40,238 bases of DNA from DATKZM01 sp035527975 (GCA_035527975.1 DATKZM010000053.1:1-40238); one strand, 5' to 3'. Shown: positions 1 to 7,337, numbered from the stretch's first letter. Translations and numbers: made by a program. Notes: generated by a model from the letters alone, not told the origin.

Positions 1-133
1 AATTATTTCCAGATTTATTTTAACCTTAGTGACGACGGTCACTGAGGCTCGCGCGGGGTTGCGTCACATTGGGGTCAACAACGGGGGACGAACACCAAGG
101 CCCCCATCACCCGCTCTCGAAAGGAACGATCCC

Positions 134-427
134 ATGAAGAAGACCCTTATCGCTCTCGCCGCCGCCGCCACCGTTTCCCTCGGCGCCATCGGCGCCGCTT
201 CCGCCGCCCCGACCGCCAGCCTCGACATGACCGTCAAGACCGGTGTCTCGACCCAGGAAGTCGGCTACCGCTATGGCTACCGCTCTTACGGTTACGGGTA
301 TCGCCACCACGGTTATGGCTACGGCCGCTTCTACTGCAAGCAGCTCCACTACAAGGGCTACGTGCTGGGCTATGCCTGGGCCCGCTTCAAGTATGTCCGC
401 CACTGCGGCTACCGCTACGGCTACTAA
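134..427 (+). CDS. Small secreted Tyr/Gly-rich protein
   Basis: A 97-residue protein. The ATG at 134 follows an AAGGAACG ribosome-binding site, and an N-terminal signal peptide begins MKKTLIALAAAATVSLGAIG and ends near ASAA. The mature part is dominated by repeated YGYR/GYGY motifs and has two cysteines (FYCKQ and RHCGY) in a basic, aromatic C-terminal half. The composition suggests a small exported surface or periplasmic protein, and the two cysteines could form one disulfide. The frame stays open upstream to 29, but that part has no signal-like sequence. I do not recognise a family with an assigned function. The gene stands alone and is followed by a strong hairpin. Confidence 0.72.
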   Translation: MKKTLIALAAAATVSLGAIGAASAAPTASLDMTVKTGVSTQEVGYRYGYRSYGYGYRHHGYGYGRFYCKQLHYKGYVLGYAWARFKYVRHCGYRYGY

Positions 428-454
428 GCCCAAGCCACGCAGAACGACGAAAAA

Positions 455-488
455 CAGCGGCGGTCCGTCTCATGACGGGCCGCCGTTC
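455..488 (+). terminator. Hairpin after the Tyr/Gly-rich gene
   Basis: A GC-rich inverted repeat of about 13 bp (GCGGCGGTCCGTC pairs with GACGGGCCGCCGT, with one G-T pair) closes on a TCAT loop 30 bases after the stop codon. No T-run follows on the plus strand, but a run of five A lies just before it, so it would also fit a minus-strand terminator. Termination is inferred from position. Confidence 0.45.
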
Positions 489-629
489 GCTTGCGCGCGG
501 ATCGGCAGCGGGCTCGCGTCGCCGCAACCTTCAGATCACTTGAGTTCTCTGCCATTTTTTTCAAAGTGTGAACCGCGGTTTCTGAGCTAAGCTTGGGGCT
601 CTGCGAAACCTGATCTGAGGGACAGGCCG

Positions 630-1226
630 ATGCCGAACATCAAGCCAAAGGCGCGCGAGGATTTGAGCGATCTGGAGGACGTATTCCAGCGCGCCGAAAG
701 CGCGATGGGCTTCGTGCCCTCCAGCTTTTTCATGATGGGCCGAAAGCCGAACATCCTGCGTGCCTTCTCCCAGCTGTCGCGCGAGGTCTTGGGGGTGCCG
801 GGCGCGGTGCCCCAGCCTCTGAAATGGCTGGTCGCTCACGTCGCCAGCCGTTCTGCGGGATGCCAGTATTGCGCCGCCCATACCGGAGCGTCGGCCGCGG
901 GCAAATACGGCGTTCCGCCGGAAAAGGTAGCCGCGGCCTTCGAGTACGAAACCAATCCAATGTTCAGCGCCGCCGAGCGGGCGGCCTTGAGCTTTGCCCA
1001 GGCCGCCGGCACCCAGCCGAACATGGTCACGCGGGCGGATTTCGACGAGATGCTGAAGCATTTCGATGAAGACCAGATCGTTGAGATCACCGCCGTCATC
1101 TGCCTGTTTGGATGGCTCAACCGCTGGAACGACACCATGGCGACGGCGCTGGAGGAGGAGCCGCGCGCCTTCGGCGAAACACATTTGACGCCGGCGGGCT
1201 GGACCGTTGGCCGCCACGAGGCGTAG
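630..1226 (+). CDS. Carboxymuconolactone decarboxylase / AhpD-like protein
   Basis: A 198-residue protein starting at ATG 630 after a GAGGGA ribosome-binding site. Residues about 60-130 carry the CMD/AhpD signature: a C78-x-x-C81 pair followed by H84 (GCQYCAAHT) on an all-helical scaffold. In AhpD that pair and histidine form the alkylhydroperoxidase redox centre, so a thiol-peroxidase or related redox role is likely; decarboxylase activity is not implied. The length fits the alkylhydroperoxidase-like branch of the family. The gene appears monocistronic and its physiological substrate cannot be read from the context. Confidence 0.85.
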   Translation: MPNIKPKAREDLSDLEDVFQRAESAMGFVPSSFFMMGRKPNILRAFSQLSREVLGVPGAVPQPLKWLVAHVASRSAGCQYCAAHTGASAAGKYGVPPEKVAAAFEYETNPMFSAAERAALSFAQAAGTQPNMVTRADFDEMLKHFDEDQIVEITAVICLFGWLNRWNDTMATALEEEPRAFGETHLTPAGWTVGRHEA

Positions 1227-1719
1227 CGAACGATTGTCTTGGATCGCTGCGTTCTGAGGCGTGACGCTTGATCTAACTCATATAATTAGAGCACGCGTTT
1301 AGAGCACGATTGATGCGCAACGGATCGTGGCCGCGGGTCGGTCATCTGGTCGGCCACTCGATAGTCCGGCGGCTTACGCTTCGCCGCGCATCGCGGGGAT
1401 CAGACCCGCCTCGCGCGCCTTGATCCGGTTCCCATCGCAACACCATCCTCAAGGTGTTGCACTTGTCTGGTGAATTTGCGGGGTCCATGGCCGACGATTA
1501 AATCCCGGCCGACGATCGCTGGTTCCCCGCTCCTGAGCTTGTCGATGGGCGCGGGAATGACGCGAAAAGAGTATCCGGCTCAACGTAACCGGTTGCAATC
1601 ACTGCATTCATTTCCGGCCAGACTCTGAGGATGAAGCTCCAATTATGATCCAATACCCCAGCTTCATGGGTGAGGAGCACCGCCGGCGCGGCGCGTCCGG
1701 AACCATCTGGTGACGCGCC
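1227..1719. other. Intergenic region with a hairpin and repeat fragments
   Basis: About 490 bases between convergent genes with no credible reading frame. It contains a perfect 8-bp stem hairpin at 1437-1460 (GCAACACC / GGTGTTGC). At about 1530-1563 there is a decayed fragment combining CCTGAGCTTGTCGA with GCGGGAATGACG, pieces of two dispersed palindrome families found elsewhere in the window. The rest looks like non-coding debris. Confidence 0.5.
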
Positions 1720-3183
1720 TCAGCGCAGGTTGATGGTGACGCGGCGGTTGCCGGCGTGGCCGATCCCGTCGCCGGTGCCGATCGCGCCGTCGCCCTCGCC
1801 GCGGGCGAAGATGCGGACGCGGTCCGGCGCCACCCCGGCGCCGATCAAGGCGGCGCGGACGGCAGCGGCGCGGCGCAGCGACAGCCCGGTATTGTAGTCC
1901 GGCGCCCCGGCGCGGTCGGCATGGCCGGTGACGGTAATCCGGGCCGCGTGCCGTCGCAGCGCGGCCCGCGCGACGGCCTTGACCTTGGACAGCTCGCTGG
2001 CGCGCAGGCCGTCCTGATCGAAACCGAAAAGAATGGTCCAGGCACCGGCAGCGGGCGCGATGCGGGCGAGACGCGAAACCCGCACGATCGGCGGGCGCGC
2101 CGACGGTCGCTTGCGGGCAAGACCCGTCGTGCGGATACGCTTGCCCACAATGTCCTTGCCCCTGATGCCTTCGCGGTTCGCTCCGCCCTCGATCGTCGCG
2201 AGCGCCGCGAGGAACTCGCGCCGGCATTGTTCGATCGCATCGGCCTCGGCGCGTCCGGCGGTACGCTCGATCCAGCAATCGAAGCGCGCCTGGGCGATCG
2301 CGGCGCGGGCGGGGTGGCGGGTGCGCGCGCCGGCGGCGAAGGCGCTGACGAGGCGCCCGCGATAGCCAGCGAAAGTCGGCACGTCGCGGCGTGAATGAAG
2401 GTTCCAGCGCCCGAGCGGCTCCGGCGTCACGGCATCGTCGCCTTTGGCGTCGGCGGCGCGCAGGCCTTTGCGGGCGAAGTGGCGCGCATTGATCCAGTCT
2501 TTGCGTGTCCGCGCCTTATAGTCGGCATAGGCAAGATACTCGCGGGTGAGGGCGCGGGTGAAGCGGCTGCCGGCGGGCAGCGGCATCACGGCCTTTTCCA
2601 GCAGCGCGATCAGGGCGGCGAACTGGTCGCGGCAAATCAGCACCGCACTGCGATCGAAGCGCCCATGGACGCGCTCCGCCCAGCAGTCGAATTTGGCCTG
2701 GGTCTTGGCGGCGAGCGCGGGCAGGCGGCGGCGCGCACTGCGCTCGAGCGCGGCGATGAGGCGGCTACGGGCCTCCGCCAAGGCGACACGGTCGGGCCCC
2801 GATATATCGAGAACGCCGGGGTCTTCGGGCGCGACCGGACCGGCCGCGGCGCGGCGCGCCTTCGCTGTGAAATGGCGCGCGCGAAAGCGGGCGTGGTGCT
2901 TCTGCATTTCGCGGCGGACGAACTCGTCGTACTCCTCGGCCAGCGCGTCCCCGAAGCTGGTGCCGGTGGGCTTGGTCGCGGCAGGCTTGTTTTTAGCTGG
3001 CGGCCTGGGCCGCGCACCGGACATGGCGCCGGCGGCCTGCCCGACCATTGGCGAGGCTTGCGGGTTGACGCCCGCCCGCGCCTGCTCGCTGGACTGCTTT
3101 GCCGGCTGGTGGGGAGAGTGTCGCGGCGGCCGTTCGATCGATCCGCTGGGGAAGCCCGCAAGCAACAACAGCGCTGCGGACAA
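1720..3183 (-). CDS. OmpA-domain envelope protein with an internal duplication
   Basis: 487 residues. The C-terminus (about 381-487) is an OmpA/MotB-type peptidoglycan-binding domain with VTGHADRAG at 418-426 and a terminal NRRVTINLR. A hydrophobic N-terminus (SAALLLLAGFPSG) looks like part of a signal peptide. No ATG opens the frame; TTG at 3183 is the first usual start, and basic residues that would suit a signal peptide lie upstream in frame back to 3264, so the start is uncertain. Residues about 76-197 and 207-333 are two copies of one helical module, each with a FDCW...C pair whose cysteines are 17 apart (C167/C184 and C303/C320). It probably tethers an extracytoplasmic module to the cell wall. 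The function of the repeated module is unknown. Confidence 0.8.
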   Translation of the reverse strand: MSAALLLLAGFPSGSIERPPRHSPHQPAKQSSEQARAGVNPQASPMVGQAAGAMSGARPRPPAKNKPAATKPTGTSFGDALAEEYDEFVRREMQKHHARFRARHFTAKARRAAAGPVAPEDPGVLDISGPDRVALAEARSRLIAALERSARRRLPALAAKTQAKFDCWAERVHGRFDRSAVLICRDQFAALIALLEKAVMPLPAGSRFTRALTREYLAYADYKARTRKDWINARHFARKGLRAADAKGDDAVTPEPLGRWNLHSRRDVPTFAGYRGRLVSAFAAGARTRHPARAAIAQARFDCWIERTAGRAEADAIEQCRREFLAALATIEGGANREGIRGKDIVGKRIRTTGLARKRPSARPPIVRVSRLARIAPAAGAWTILFGFDQDGLRASELSKVKAVARAALRRHAARITVTGHADRAGAPDYNTGLSLRRAAAVRAALIGAGVAPDRVRIFARGEGDGAIGTGDGIGHAGNRRVTINLR

Positions 3184-3469
3184 TCCCGCAGTGCCGTTTT
3201 GGGCGAGACGTCCCGGTCGCAGTTTTTCTATCCCAGACCCACCACGCCGGCGCTTGGGCGCCGGTTACTTGCTTGGACTCCAGACGGAGCCGGATTCATG
3301 CGCCGGAACAACATCATATGTTGTGTATATGCCCGGAAGAGATACTAGATAAAGTATGACAACGCTGTAACGATTGCACGCGGAAACGGCGTCGACGACG
3401 TTTTGACGCAGTAAAAAATGTAAATGCGCGGCATCCACGAAGCGCAAAGCACGCCGGGCGCGCGGGTTT
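3184..3469. other. Upstream region of the OmpA-domain gene
   Basis: Non-coding space between the start of the OmpA-domain gene and the tail of metZ (both minus strand). It holds a CCGGCGC/GCGCCGG hairpin at about 3247-3264, the 17-bp inverted repeat at 3308-3324, and an AT-richer stretch at about 3315-3425 that probably contains the promoter. No convincing -35/-10 pair could be fixed. Confidence 0.4.
3308..3324. promoter_or_regulatory. Perfect inverted repeat upstream of the OmpA-domain gene
   Basis: ACAACAT-CAT-ATGTTGT is a perfect 7-bp inverted repeat with a 3-bp spacer, in the AT-richer upstream region of the minus-strand OmpA-domain gene. The form and position suit a dimeric repressor site. 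No regulator is identified, so this is an inference from symmetry. Confidence 0.3.
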
Positions 3470-3573
3470 CTAAAGCGCGTCGAGCGCGCATCCATCAAAG
3501 CGTGTCGAGCGCGTATATCTCTAGAGCGCGTCGAGCGCGCAAATCTCTAGAGCGCGTCGAGCGCGCGGGCGAG
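3470..3573 (-). repeat. 26-bp tandem repeat made of the metZ 3' end
   Basis: Four copies of a 26-bp unit, with stop-codon-equivalent positions at about 3470, 3496, 3522 and 3548. The core on the minus strand is GCGCGCTCGACGCGCTCTAG. The innermost copy encodes the last residues (ALDAL) and stop of metZ; the other three lie just past the stop. Each core can fold as a small GCGCG/CGCGC hairpin. The array probably grew by slippage at the gene end and may help terminate or stabilise the transcript. Confidence 0.75.
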
Positions 3574-4797
3574 ATCCTCGATGATGTCCGCCACATCCTC
3601 CAGCCCCACCGAGAGCCGTACCAGGCCATCGGCGATGCCCTGCTCGGCGCGTTCTTCGGGGGTCAGGCGCTGATGCGTGGTGGTGGCGGGATGGGTGACG
3701 AGGGATTTGGCGTCGCCGAGATTGTTGGAGATGTCGATCAGCGTGAAGTGATCCAAGAGCGCGAAGGCTTCCTTTTTGCCGCCGACGATCTCGAAGCTGA
3801 CGACACTGCCGCCGGCGCTCATCTGCTTGGCGGCGAGCGCGTGCTGGGGATGGCTCTTGAGTTCGGGATAGAGCACGCGCGCCACTTTGGCGTGGTCTTC
3901 GAGGAAGGCGGCAACGGCGCGGGTATTTTCCAGGTGGCGGTCGAGGCGGATCGGCAGCGTCTCCAGCCCTTTCAACAATGTCCAGGCATTGAAGGGGCTC
4001 AAGGCCGGGCCGGTGTGCCGCATGAAGGGCATCAGCAGATCGTCGTGGAATTCCTGGTCGGACAATATGACGCCGCCCAGGCAGCGGCCCTGGCCGTCGA
4101 TATGCTTGGTGGCGGAATACATCACCACGTCAGCACCGAACTCCATCGGCTTTTGCAGCAGGGGCGTGGCGAAGACGTTGTCGACCACCAGCCGGCCGCC
4201 GGCCGCGTGGGTGAGCTCGGCGACGTGGCCGAGGTCGATGATCTCCAGCGTCGGGTTCGAGGGCGTTTCGAGAAAGACGGCTTTGGTGGGTTTTGACAGC
4301 GCCGCTTCCCACTCGTCGGGCTTGGTGCCGTCGACCAGCACGGTCTCGACGCCGAAGCGCGGCAGGATCTCGGCGATGATGTAATGGCACGAGCCGAACA
4401 GCGCGCGCGAGGCGACGACGCGGTCGCCGGCGCGCAGCTGGCAGATCAGCGAGGTGAAGACGGCGGCCATGCCGCTCGCCGTGGCGAAGGCGGCCTCGCA
4501 GCCCTCGAGCTGGGCCATCCGCTCCTCGAACATGGCGACGGTTGGGTTGCCGTAGCGCGAATAGATGAAGCGGTCGTTGCGGCCCTTGAAGGCGTCCTCG
4601 GCCTGTGCTGCGTTGTCGTAGACGAAGCCGGAGGTGAGGAAGAGGCCCTCGGAGGTCTCCGCAAAGCCGGAGCGCTCGGTGCCGCCGCGCACCAGCCGCG
4701 TTGCCTGGCGCCAGCCGGATTTGTTGGCGGCGGCGTTGGCCGATGCCGGTTTCGCCGAACTCGATTTGGCGGAACTCGTCGTAAGGGGCTTGTTCAT
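3547..4797 (-). CDS. metZ: O-succinylhomoserine sulfhydrylase
   Basis: A 416-residue member of the Cys/Met metabolism PLP-enzyme family. YSRYGNPT (79-86), VVDN with D206, and SATKHIDGQGR with the PLP-binding lysine K231 are all present. It makes homocysteine from O-succinylhomoserine and sulfide in methionine synthesis, in the cytoplasm. The first 25 or so residues are a Ser/Ala/Lys-rich stretch. MetZ is preferred over MetB or MetC because of the overall pattern and the SAM-II riboswitch upstream, which usually precedes metZ, metX or metA in Alphaproteobacteria. Substrate choice between succinyl and acetyl esters is inferred. The gene end is tandemly repeated. Confidence 0.9.
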   Translation of the reverse strand: MNKPLTTSSAKSSSAKPASANAAANKSGWRQATRLVRGGTERSGFAETSEGLFLTSGFVYDNAAQAEDAFKGRNDRFIYSRYGNPTVAMFEERMAQLEGCEAAFATASGMAAVFTSLICQLRAGDRVVASRALFGSCHYIIAEILPRFGVETVLVDGTKPDEWEAALSKPTKAVFLETPSNPTLEIIDLGHVAELTHAAGGRLVVDNVFATPLLQKPMEFGADVVMYSATKHIDGQGRCLGGVILSDQEFHDDLLMPFMRHTGPALSPFNAWTLLKGLETLPIRLDRHLENTRAVAAFLEDHAKVARVLYPELKSHPQHALAAKQMSAGGSVVSFEIVGGKKEAFALLDHFTLIDISNNLGDAKSLVTHPATTTHQRLTPEERAEQGIADGLVRLSVGLEDVADIIEDLARALDAL

Positions 4798-4816
4798 GAC
4801 CGTTCGTGCCTCCCGA

Positions 4817-4854
4817 AAAGCAAAAGCCCTGCCCCGCGTTTCGGGTCAGGGCTT
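4817..4854 (-). terminator. Intrinsic terminator between riboswitch and metZ
   Basis: On the minus strand, AAGCCCTG and CAGGGCTT form a stem enclosing a smaller ACCC/GGGG pairing, followed by the T-rich stretch TTTTGCTTTT. It lies between the riboswitch and the metZ start codon, so it fits a leader terminator that would stop transcription when S-adenosylmethionine is bound. Folding was judged by eye. Confidence 0.7.
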
Positions 4855-4870
4855 CGTTTCGGAAGCACGC

Positions 4871-4928
4871 CGACCTTTTAGCGGTTTGTTTTACGTGGCC
4901 GCAAGCCGGTCGGGCTCAAATCACCACG
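4871..4928 (-). ncRNA. SAM-II riboswitch (metZ leader)
   Basis: Read on the minus strand, the segment shows the SAM-II plan: P1 arms CGTGG and CCACG, the conserved TGATTTG after the first arm, GCTTGCGGCCACG, and the conserved 3' tail CGCTAAAAGG that forms the pseudoknot. SAM-II aptamers bind S-adenosylmethionine and occur mainly in Alphaproteobacteria before methionine genes. Here the aptamer ends about 16 bases before an intrinsic terminator and about 73 bases before the metZ start codon, implying transcriptional repression of metZ by S-adenosylmethionine. The identification is by recognised motif, not by a covariance search. Confidence 0.88.
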
Positions 4929-5006
4929 AGTGTCTGTAATAATCATGCTTTGCACAGCCGTCAACCGGGAATTGCAGGTGGCCGGCAGGGAAGCGGGGAG
5001 CGGGCG

Positions 5007-5348
5007 ATGACGATCCAGGACGGAAATCTCTTTCAGGACCTGCCGGAAGGCCTGGGCGAAGAGGCGATGGAGACGCTGGTGTCGCGTGGGGGGATGCGGC
5101 TGGTGCGCATCGTCTCCACCGGCCAGGCGACGGCGGACGGCGCCTGGTACGACCAGACCGATTGGGAATGGGTGGTGCTGCTGAAGGGCTCGGCCGGGCT
5201 GCGCTTTGCGGGCGAGGCCGAGGCGCGCGCGCTCGCCCCCGGCGACTTCGTGCACATCCCGGCGCATGCGCGGCACCGGGTCGAATGGACGGCGGCGGAC
5301 GAGCCGACGGTGTGGCTGGCGCTGCACTATGAGGGGCAAAAGCGCTAA
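5007..5348 (+). CDS. Small single-domain cupin protein
   Basis: A 113-residue protein. The ATG at 5007 is preferred because a GGGGAG ribosome-binding site precedes it and the cupin domain starts soon after; the frame is open further upstream over the riboswitch DNA. It has the cupin pattern: a W-x-x-Q-T-D-W-E-W-V-V-L-L-K-G-type first motif at about residues 47-60, and PGDFVHIPAHARHRVEW as the second motif with two His. The first motif has few His residues, so the metal site may be partial. Small cupins of this type often lack a known enzymatic role. It is divergent from metZ and closes with a compact terminator. Confidence 0.8.
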   Translation: MTIQDGNLFQDLPEGLGEEAMETLVSRGGMRLVRIVSTGQATADGAWYDQTDWEWVVLLKGSAGLRFAGEAEARALAPGDFVHIPAHARHRVEWTAADEPTVWLALHYEGQKR

Positions 5349-5358
5349 AAGCGCTTTT
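5338..5358 (+). terminator. Intrinsic terminator overlapping the cupin stop codon
   Basis: AAAAGCGC and GCGCTTTT form a perfect 8-bp stem around a TAAAA loop that contains the cupin TAA stop codon. The 3' arm ends in TTTT. It is a very compact terminator. Confidence 0.65.
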
Positions 5359-5379
5359 GAGATCAGTCGAATCCCAACT

Positions 5380-5474
5380 CGTCACTCCCGCGAAAGCGGG
5401 AGTCTATGGAGGGAGCGTGCCCGGCATCGTCCATGGATTCCCGCTTTCGCGGGAATGACGATAAGTAGATGGCG
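5380..5474. repeat. REPIN-like inverted repeat pair, copy A-left
   Basis: Two inverted palindromic units (GTCACTCCCGCGAAAGCGGG at the left, its inverse at 5437-5460) are separated by a short spacer. The right unit is extended by ATAAGTAGATGGCG, and the same kind of extension (AGATGGCG) follows copies at 5821 and 35999. Each unit itself is a hairpin (CCCGC GAAA GCGGG) and the pair makes a longer one. It lies just before the GIY-YIG gene at 5517. Confidence 0.85.
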
Positions 5475-5516
5475 TTGATAGCGTGACGAAAGCAACAACA
5501 GGGTGAGCGGCGTTCG

Positions 5517-5810
5517 ATGGAAATGGGCGGGTACGCCTACATGCTCGCAAGCGAGCGGCATGGCACGCTCTATGTCGGCGTGACATCCAACCTGGTCCGC
5601 CGAGTATGGGAACACAAAGAGGGAGTCGTATCTAGATTTACCAAACGCTACGGCGTGAAACTGCTCGTTTGGTTCGAGCGGCACGACGAGATCGAGGCCG
5701 CGATCGCGCGCGAAAAGGCGATCAAGAAATGGCGGCGGGCCTGGAAGATTGCGGCGATCGAGGCGACGAACCCCGAATGGCGGGATCTCTATTCGGACAT
5801 CGCTTCGTAA
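5517..5810 (+). CDS. Small GIY-YIG nuclease-domain protein
   Basis: A 97-residue single-domain GIY-YIG protein of the UPF0213/YhbQ type. GGYAYMLAS stands for the GIY element and LYVGVT for YIG; the conserved RR (VRRVWEH) with the following Glu/His, and a C-terminal KAIKKWRRAWK basic segment, are in the expected order. The family uses the GIY-YIG fold for DNA phosphodiester cleavage, but the cellular role of single-domain members is poorly known. ATG at 5517 or 5523 can start it. The gene sits between two REPIN-like repeat pairs, 43 bases after one and 11 bases before the next. A second, decayed copy occurs near 35.6 kb inside the same repeat type. Confidence 0.87.
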   Translation: MEMGGYAYMLASERHGTLYVGVTSNLVRRVWEHKEGVVSRFTKRYGVKLLVWFERHDEIEAAIAREKAIKKWRRAWKIAAIEATNPEWRDLYSDIAS

Positions 5811-5820
5811 GCTACTACCC

Positions 5821-5915
5821 CGTCACTCCCGCGAAAGCGGGAGTCCATGGATGGAGTGTTCCTGGTGGCGCTGATGGATTCCCGCTTTCGCGGGAATGAC
5901 GACAAGCAGATGGCG
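5821..5915. repeat. REPIN-like inverted repeat pair, copy A-right
   Basis: Same architecture and orientation as the pair at 5380: left unit GTCACTCCCGCGAAAGCGGG, short spacer, inverse unit ending AATGACG, then the extension ACAAGCAGATGGCG. It begins 11 bases after the GIY-YIG stop codon and ends about 15 bases before the radical SAM stop codon. Confidence 0.85.
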
Positions 5916-5929
5916 GGAACGACGGTGGC

Positions 5930-6943
5930 TTACGTCCCGCCCGAGCACGATCCCCCGCCGAGCACGCAGAACCGCGCGCAGTGGGGGTGGTTGAGCTTTA
6001 CCGCGCCGTCGGCCTCGGCCAGCGTGGCGCCCATCTCGAAGCGCTCGTCATAGGGCAGCAGCGTGCAGGGGATGACGGTCGGCCGCGCCGCGCCCTTGCG
6101 TTTGATGACCATGCGCTCATGGGCGCACATGACGTCGTCGGGCTTTGCGCCGAGGATGTCCCAGCAGGCTTCGCTGATCTCCGGCACGTCGAGGGTTTCG
6201 TCCATCTCCGGCAGCAGCACGAGCTGCGCGGGGTCGCGCGCGTCGAGCGCGATCGCTTCCTTGGCGAAGAGGCGGGCGTAGCCGCGCCGCATGGCGTCTT
6301 CGGCCTCGCCCATGAAGGTGCGGCCGGCGACGGCGAAATGGAAACCATTGTCCGAGAGCCATTTGACGCCTTCGAGCGTGGGAGCCCAGGACCGCGGCCC
6401 GCGTTCGAGCTCGTGAATGGCGCGGGCGTGATGGTCGATCGAAACCCGGATCTGAAGCGCCGTGCCGAAGCGCTCCTTGAGGGCCAAGAGCTCGGCGCGC
6501 TTATGCGCCATCGGCTTCATCGCGTTGGTCAGCACCAGGACCCGGTGCCCGCGGCCGAGCGCGTCGGCGAGCATCGCCATGATGTCGGGATTCATGAAGG
6601 GCTCGCCGCCGGTGAAGCCGATCGTCTCGGTCGGCAGCTTGCCGGCCGCGATTTCGTCGAAGAAGGCGGCGGCCTCGGCGGCGGTGATATAGGCGAGGCG
6701 GTCGTTGGTCGGCGAGGATTCGATGTAGCAGTTGCGGCAGGTCAGGTTGCACAGCGTGCCGGTGTTGATCCAGAGCGTACGCAGGCCCGACAAGGCGACC
6801 TCGGCGCGGCGCGCGCCGTCGGCCGTGACGTCCGGGTCGACGAACTTGCCGCGCCGGAGCGCTTTGTCGCGGGCCTGCGGGGTGGTCACGGTCATGCAGG
6901 AGGCGCCTTTGCTCGTTGTCGCAAAAGAGGATTGCCCGCCCAT
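5930..6943 (-). CDS. Radical SAM enzyme
   Basis: About 337 residues. CNLTCRNC near residues 65-72 gives the CxxxCxxC [4Fe-4S] cluster site, followed by the GFTGGEPFMNPD element for S-adenosylmethionine binding. The C-terminus holds further cysteines (PHCARFCVLGGGSCSGG) and an internal VIPCTLLPYD, suggestive of a second cluster or a SPASM-like tail. Starts are possible at TTG 6952, ATG 6943 and ATG 6895; the last would remove a non-conserved leader. No peptide precursor or partner gene lies beside it, so the substrate is unknown. It is the last gene before the GIY-YIG/repeat block. Confidence 0.85.
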   Translation of the reverse strand: MGGQSSFATTSKGASCMTVTTPQARDKALRRGKFVDPDVTADGARRAEVALSGLRTLWINTGTLCNLTCRNCYIESSPTNDRLAYITAAEAAAFFDEIAAGKLPTETIGFTGGEPFMNPDIMAMLADALGRGHRVLVLTNAMKPMAHKRAELLALKERFGTALQIRVSIDHHARAIHELERGPRSWAPTLEGVKWLSDNGFHFAVAGRTFMGEAEDAMRRGYARLFAKEAIALDARDPAQLVLLPEMDETLDVPEISEACWDILGAKPDDVMCAHERMVIKRKGAARPTVIPCTLLPYDERFEMGATLAEADGAVKLNHPHCARFCVLGGGSCSGGT

Positions 6944-7080
6944 GGCTTCCAAGCGGGGTGTCCCCCATATGCCTGATTGGTCATATAGCCGAGCCCCGGG
7001 CAGGGGTCCATGTGGGGCCGCGTCACGATTTCGTCAGGCGGGCGCGAGTTTGGGCGTATTTGGCGGCGAAGCGGGGCGCT

Positions 7081-7108
7081 TTGCGGCGCGGTACGGGCGG
7101 GCTATAGT
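7081..7108 (+). promoter_or_regulatory. Candidate promoter of tRNA-Gly
   Basis: TTGCGG at 7081-7086 and TATAGT at 7103-7108 are 16 bases apart, and the predicted start lies a few bases before the tRNA. The position fits a tRNA promoter; this was judged by eye. Confidence 0.4.
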
Positions 7109-7119
7109 CCGGCCGCCAG

Positions 7120-7194
7120 GCGGGTGTAGCTCAGTGGTAGAGCACGAGCTTCCCAAGCTCGGTGTCGAGGGTTCGATCCCCTTCACCCGCTCCA
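7120..7194 (+). tRNA. tRNA-Gly (anticodon CCC)
   Basis: The acceptor stem GCGGGTG/CACCCGC, D arm TAGCTCAGTGGTAGAGC, anticodon stem-loop CGAGC-TTCCCAA-GCTCG giving anticodon CCC, T arm with GGTTCGATCCC, and an encoded 3' CCA (7192-7194) form a complete cloverleaf of 75 bases. It decodes GGG glycine codons. It stands alone between a radical SAM gene on the other strand and a tandem repeat array. Confidence 0.95.
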
Positions 7195-7337
7195 TTCCCC
7201 GGTGCGTCTCCTGGGCGTAGAAGAGATGCCAGGCAGGCCAACGTCGCGCCGGGCATTGTGCGGCGCCCCACAAGGCCCCCCCGCAAGGCAATGTGCGTCG
7301 CGGCCCGAACCTTTGCATAAGCCGATGCGATCGGACA

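Noticed and set aside
1498..1680. A 60-codon minus-strand frame in the first long gap
   Set aside because: Its end is translated repeat debris and it has no ribosome-binding site or family pattern.
5382..5684. Frames ending in PLSRE near the palindromic repeats
   Set aside because: The shared ending is only the repeat read in frame; these are not genes, apart from the GIY-YIG frame that runs into the repeat at 35602.
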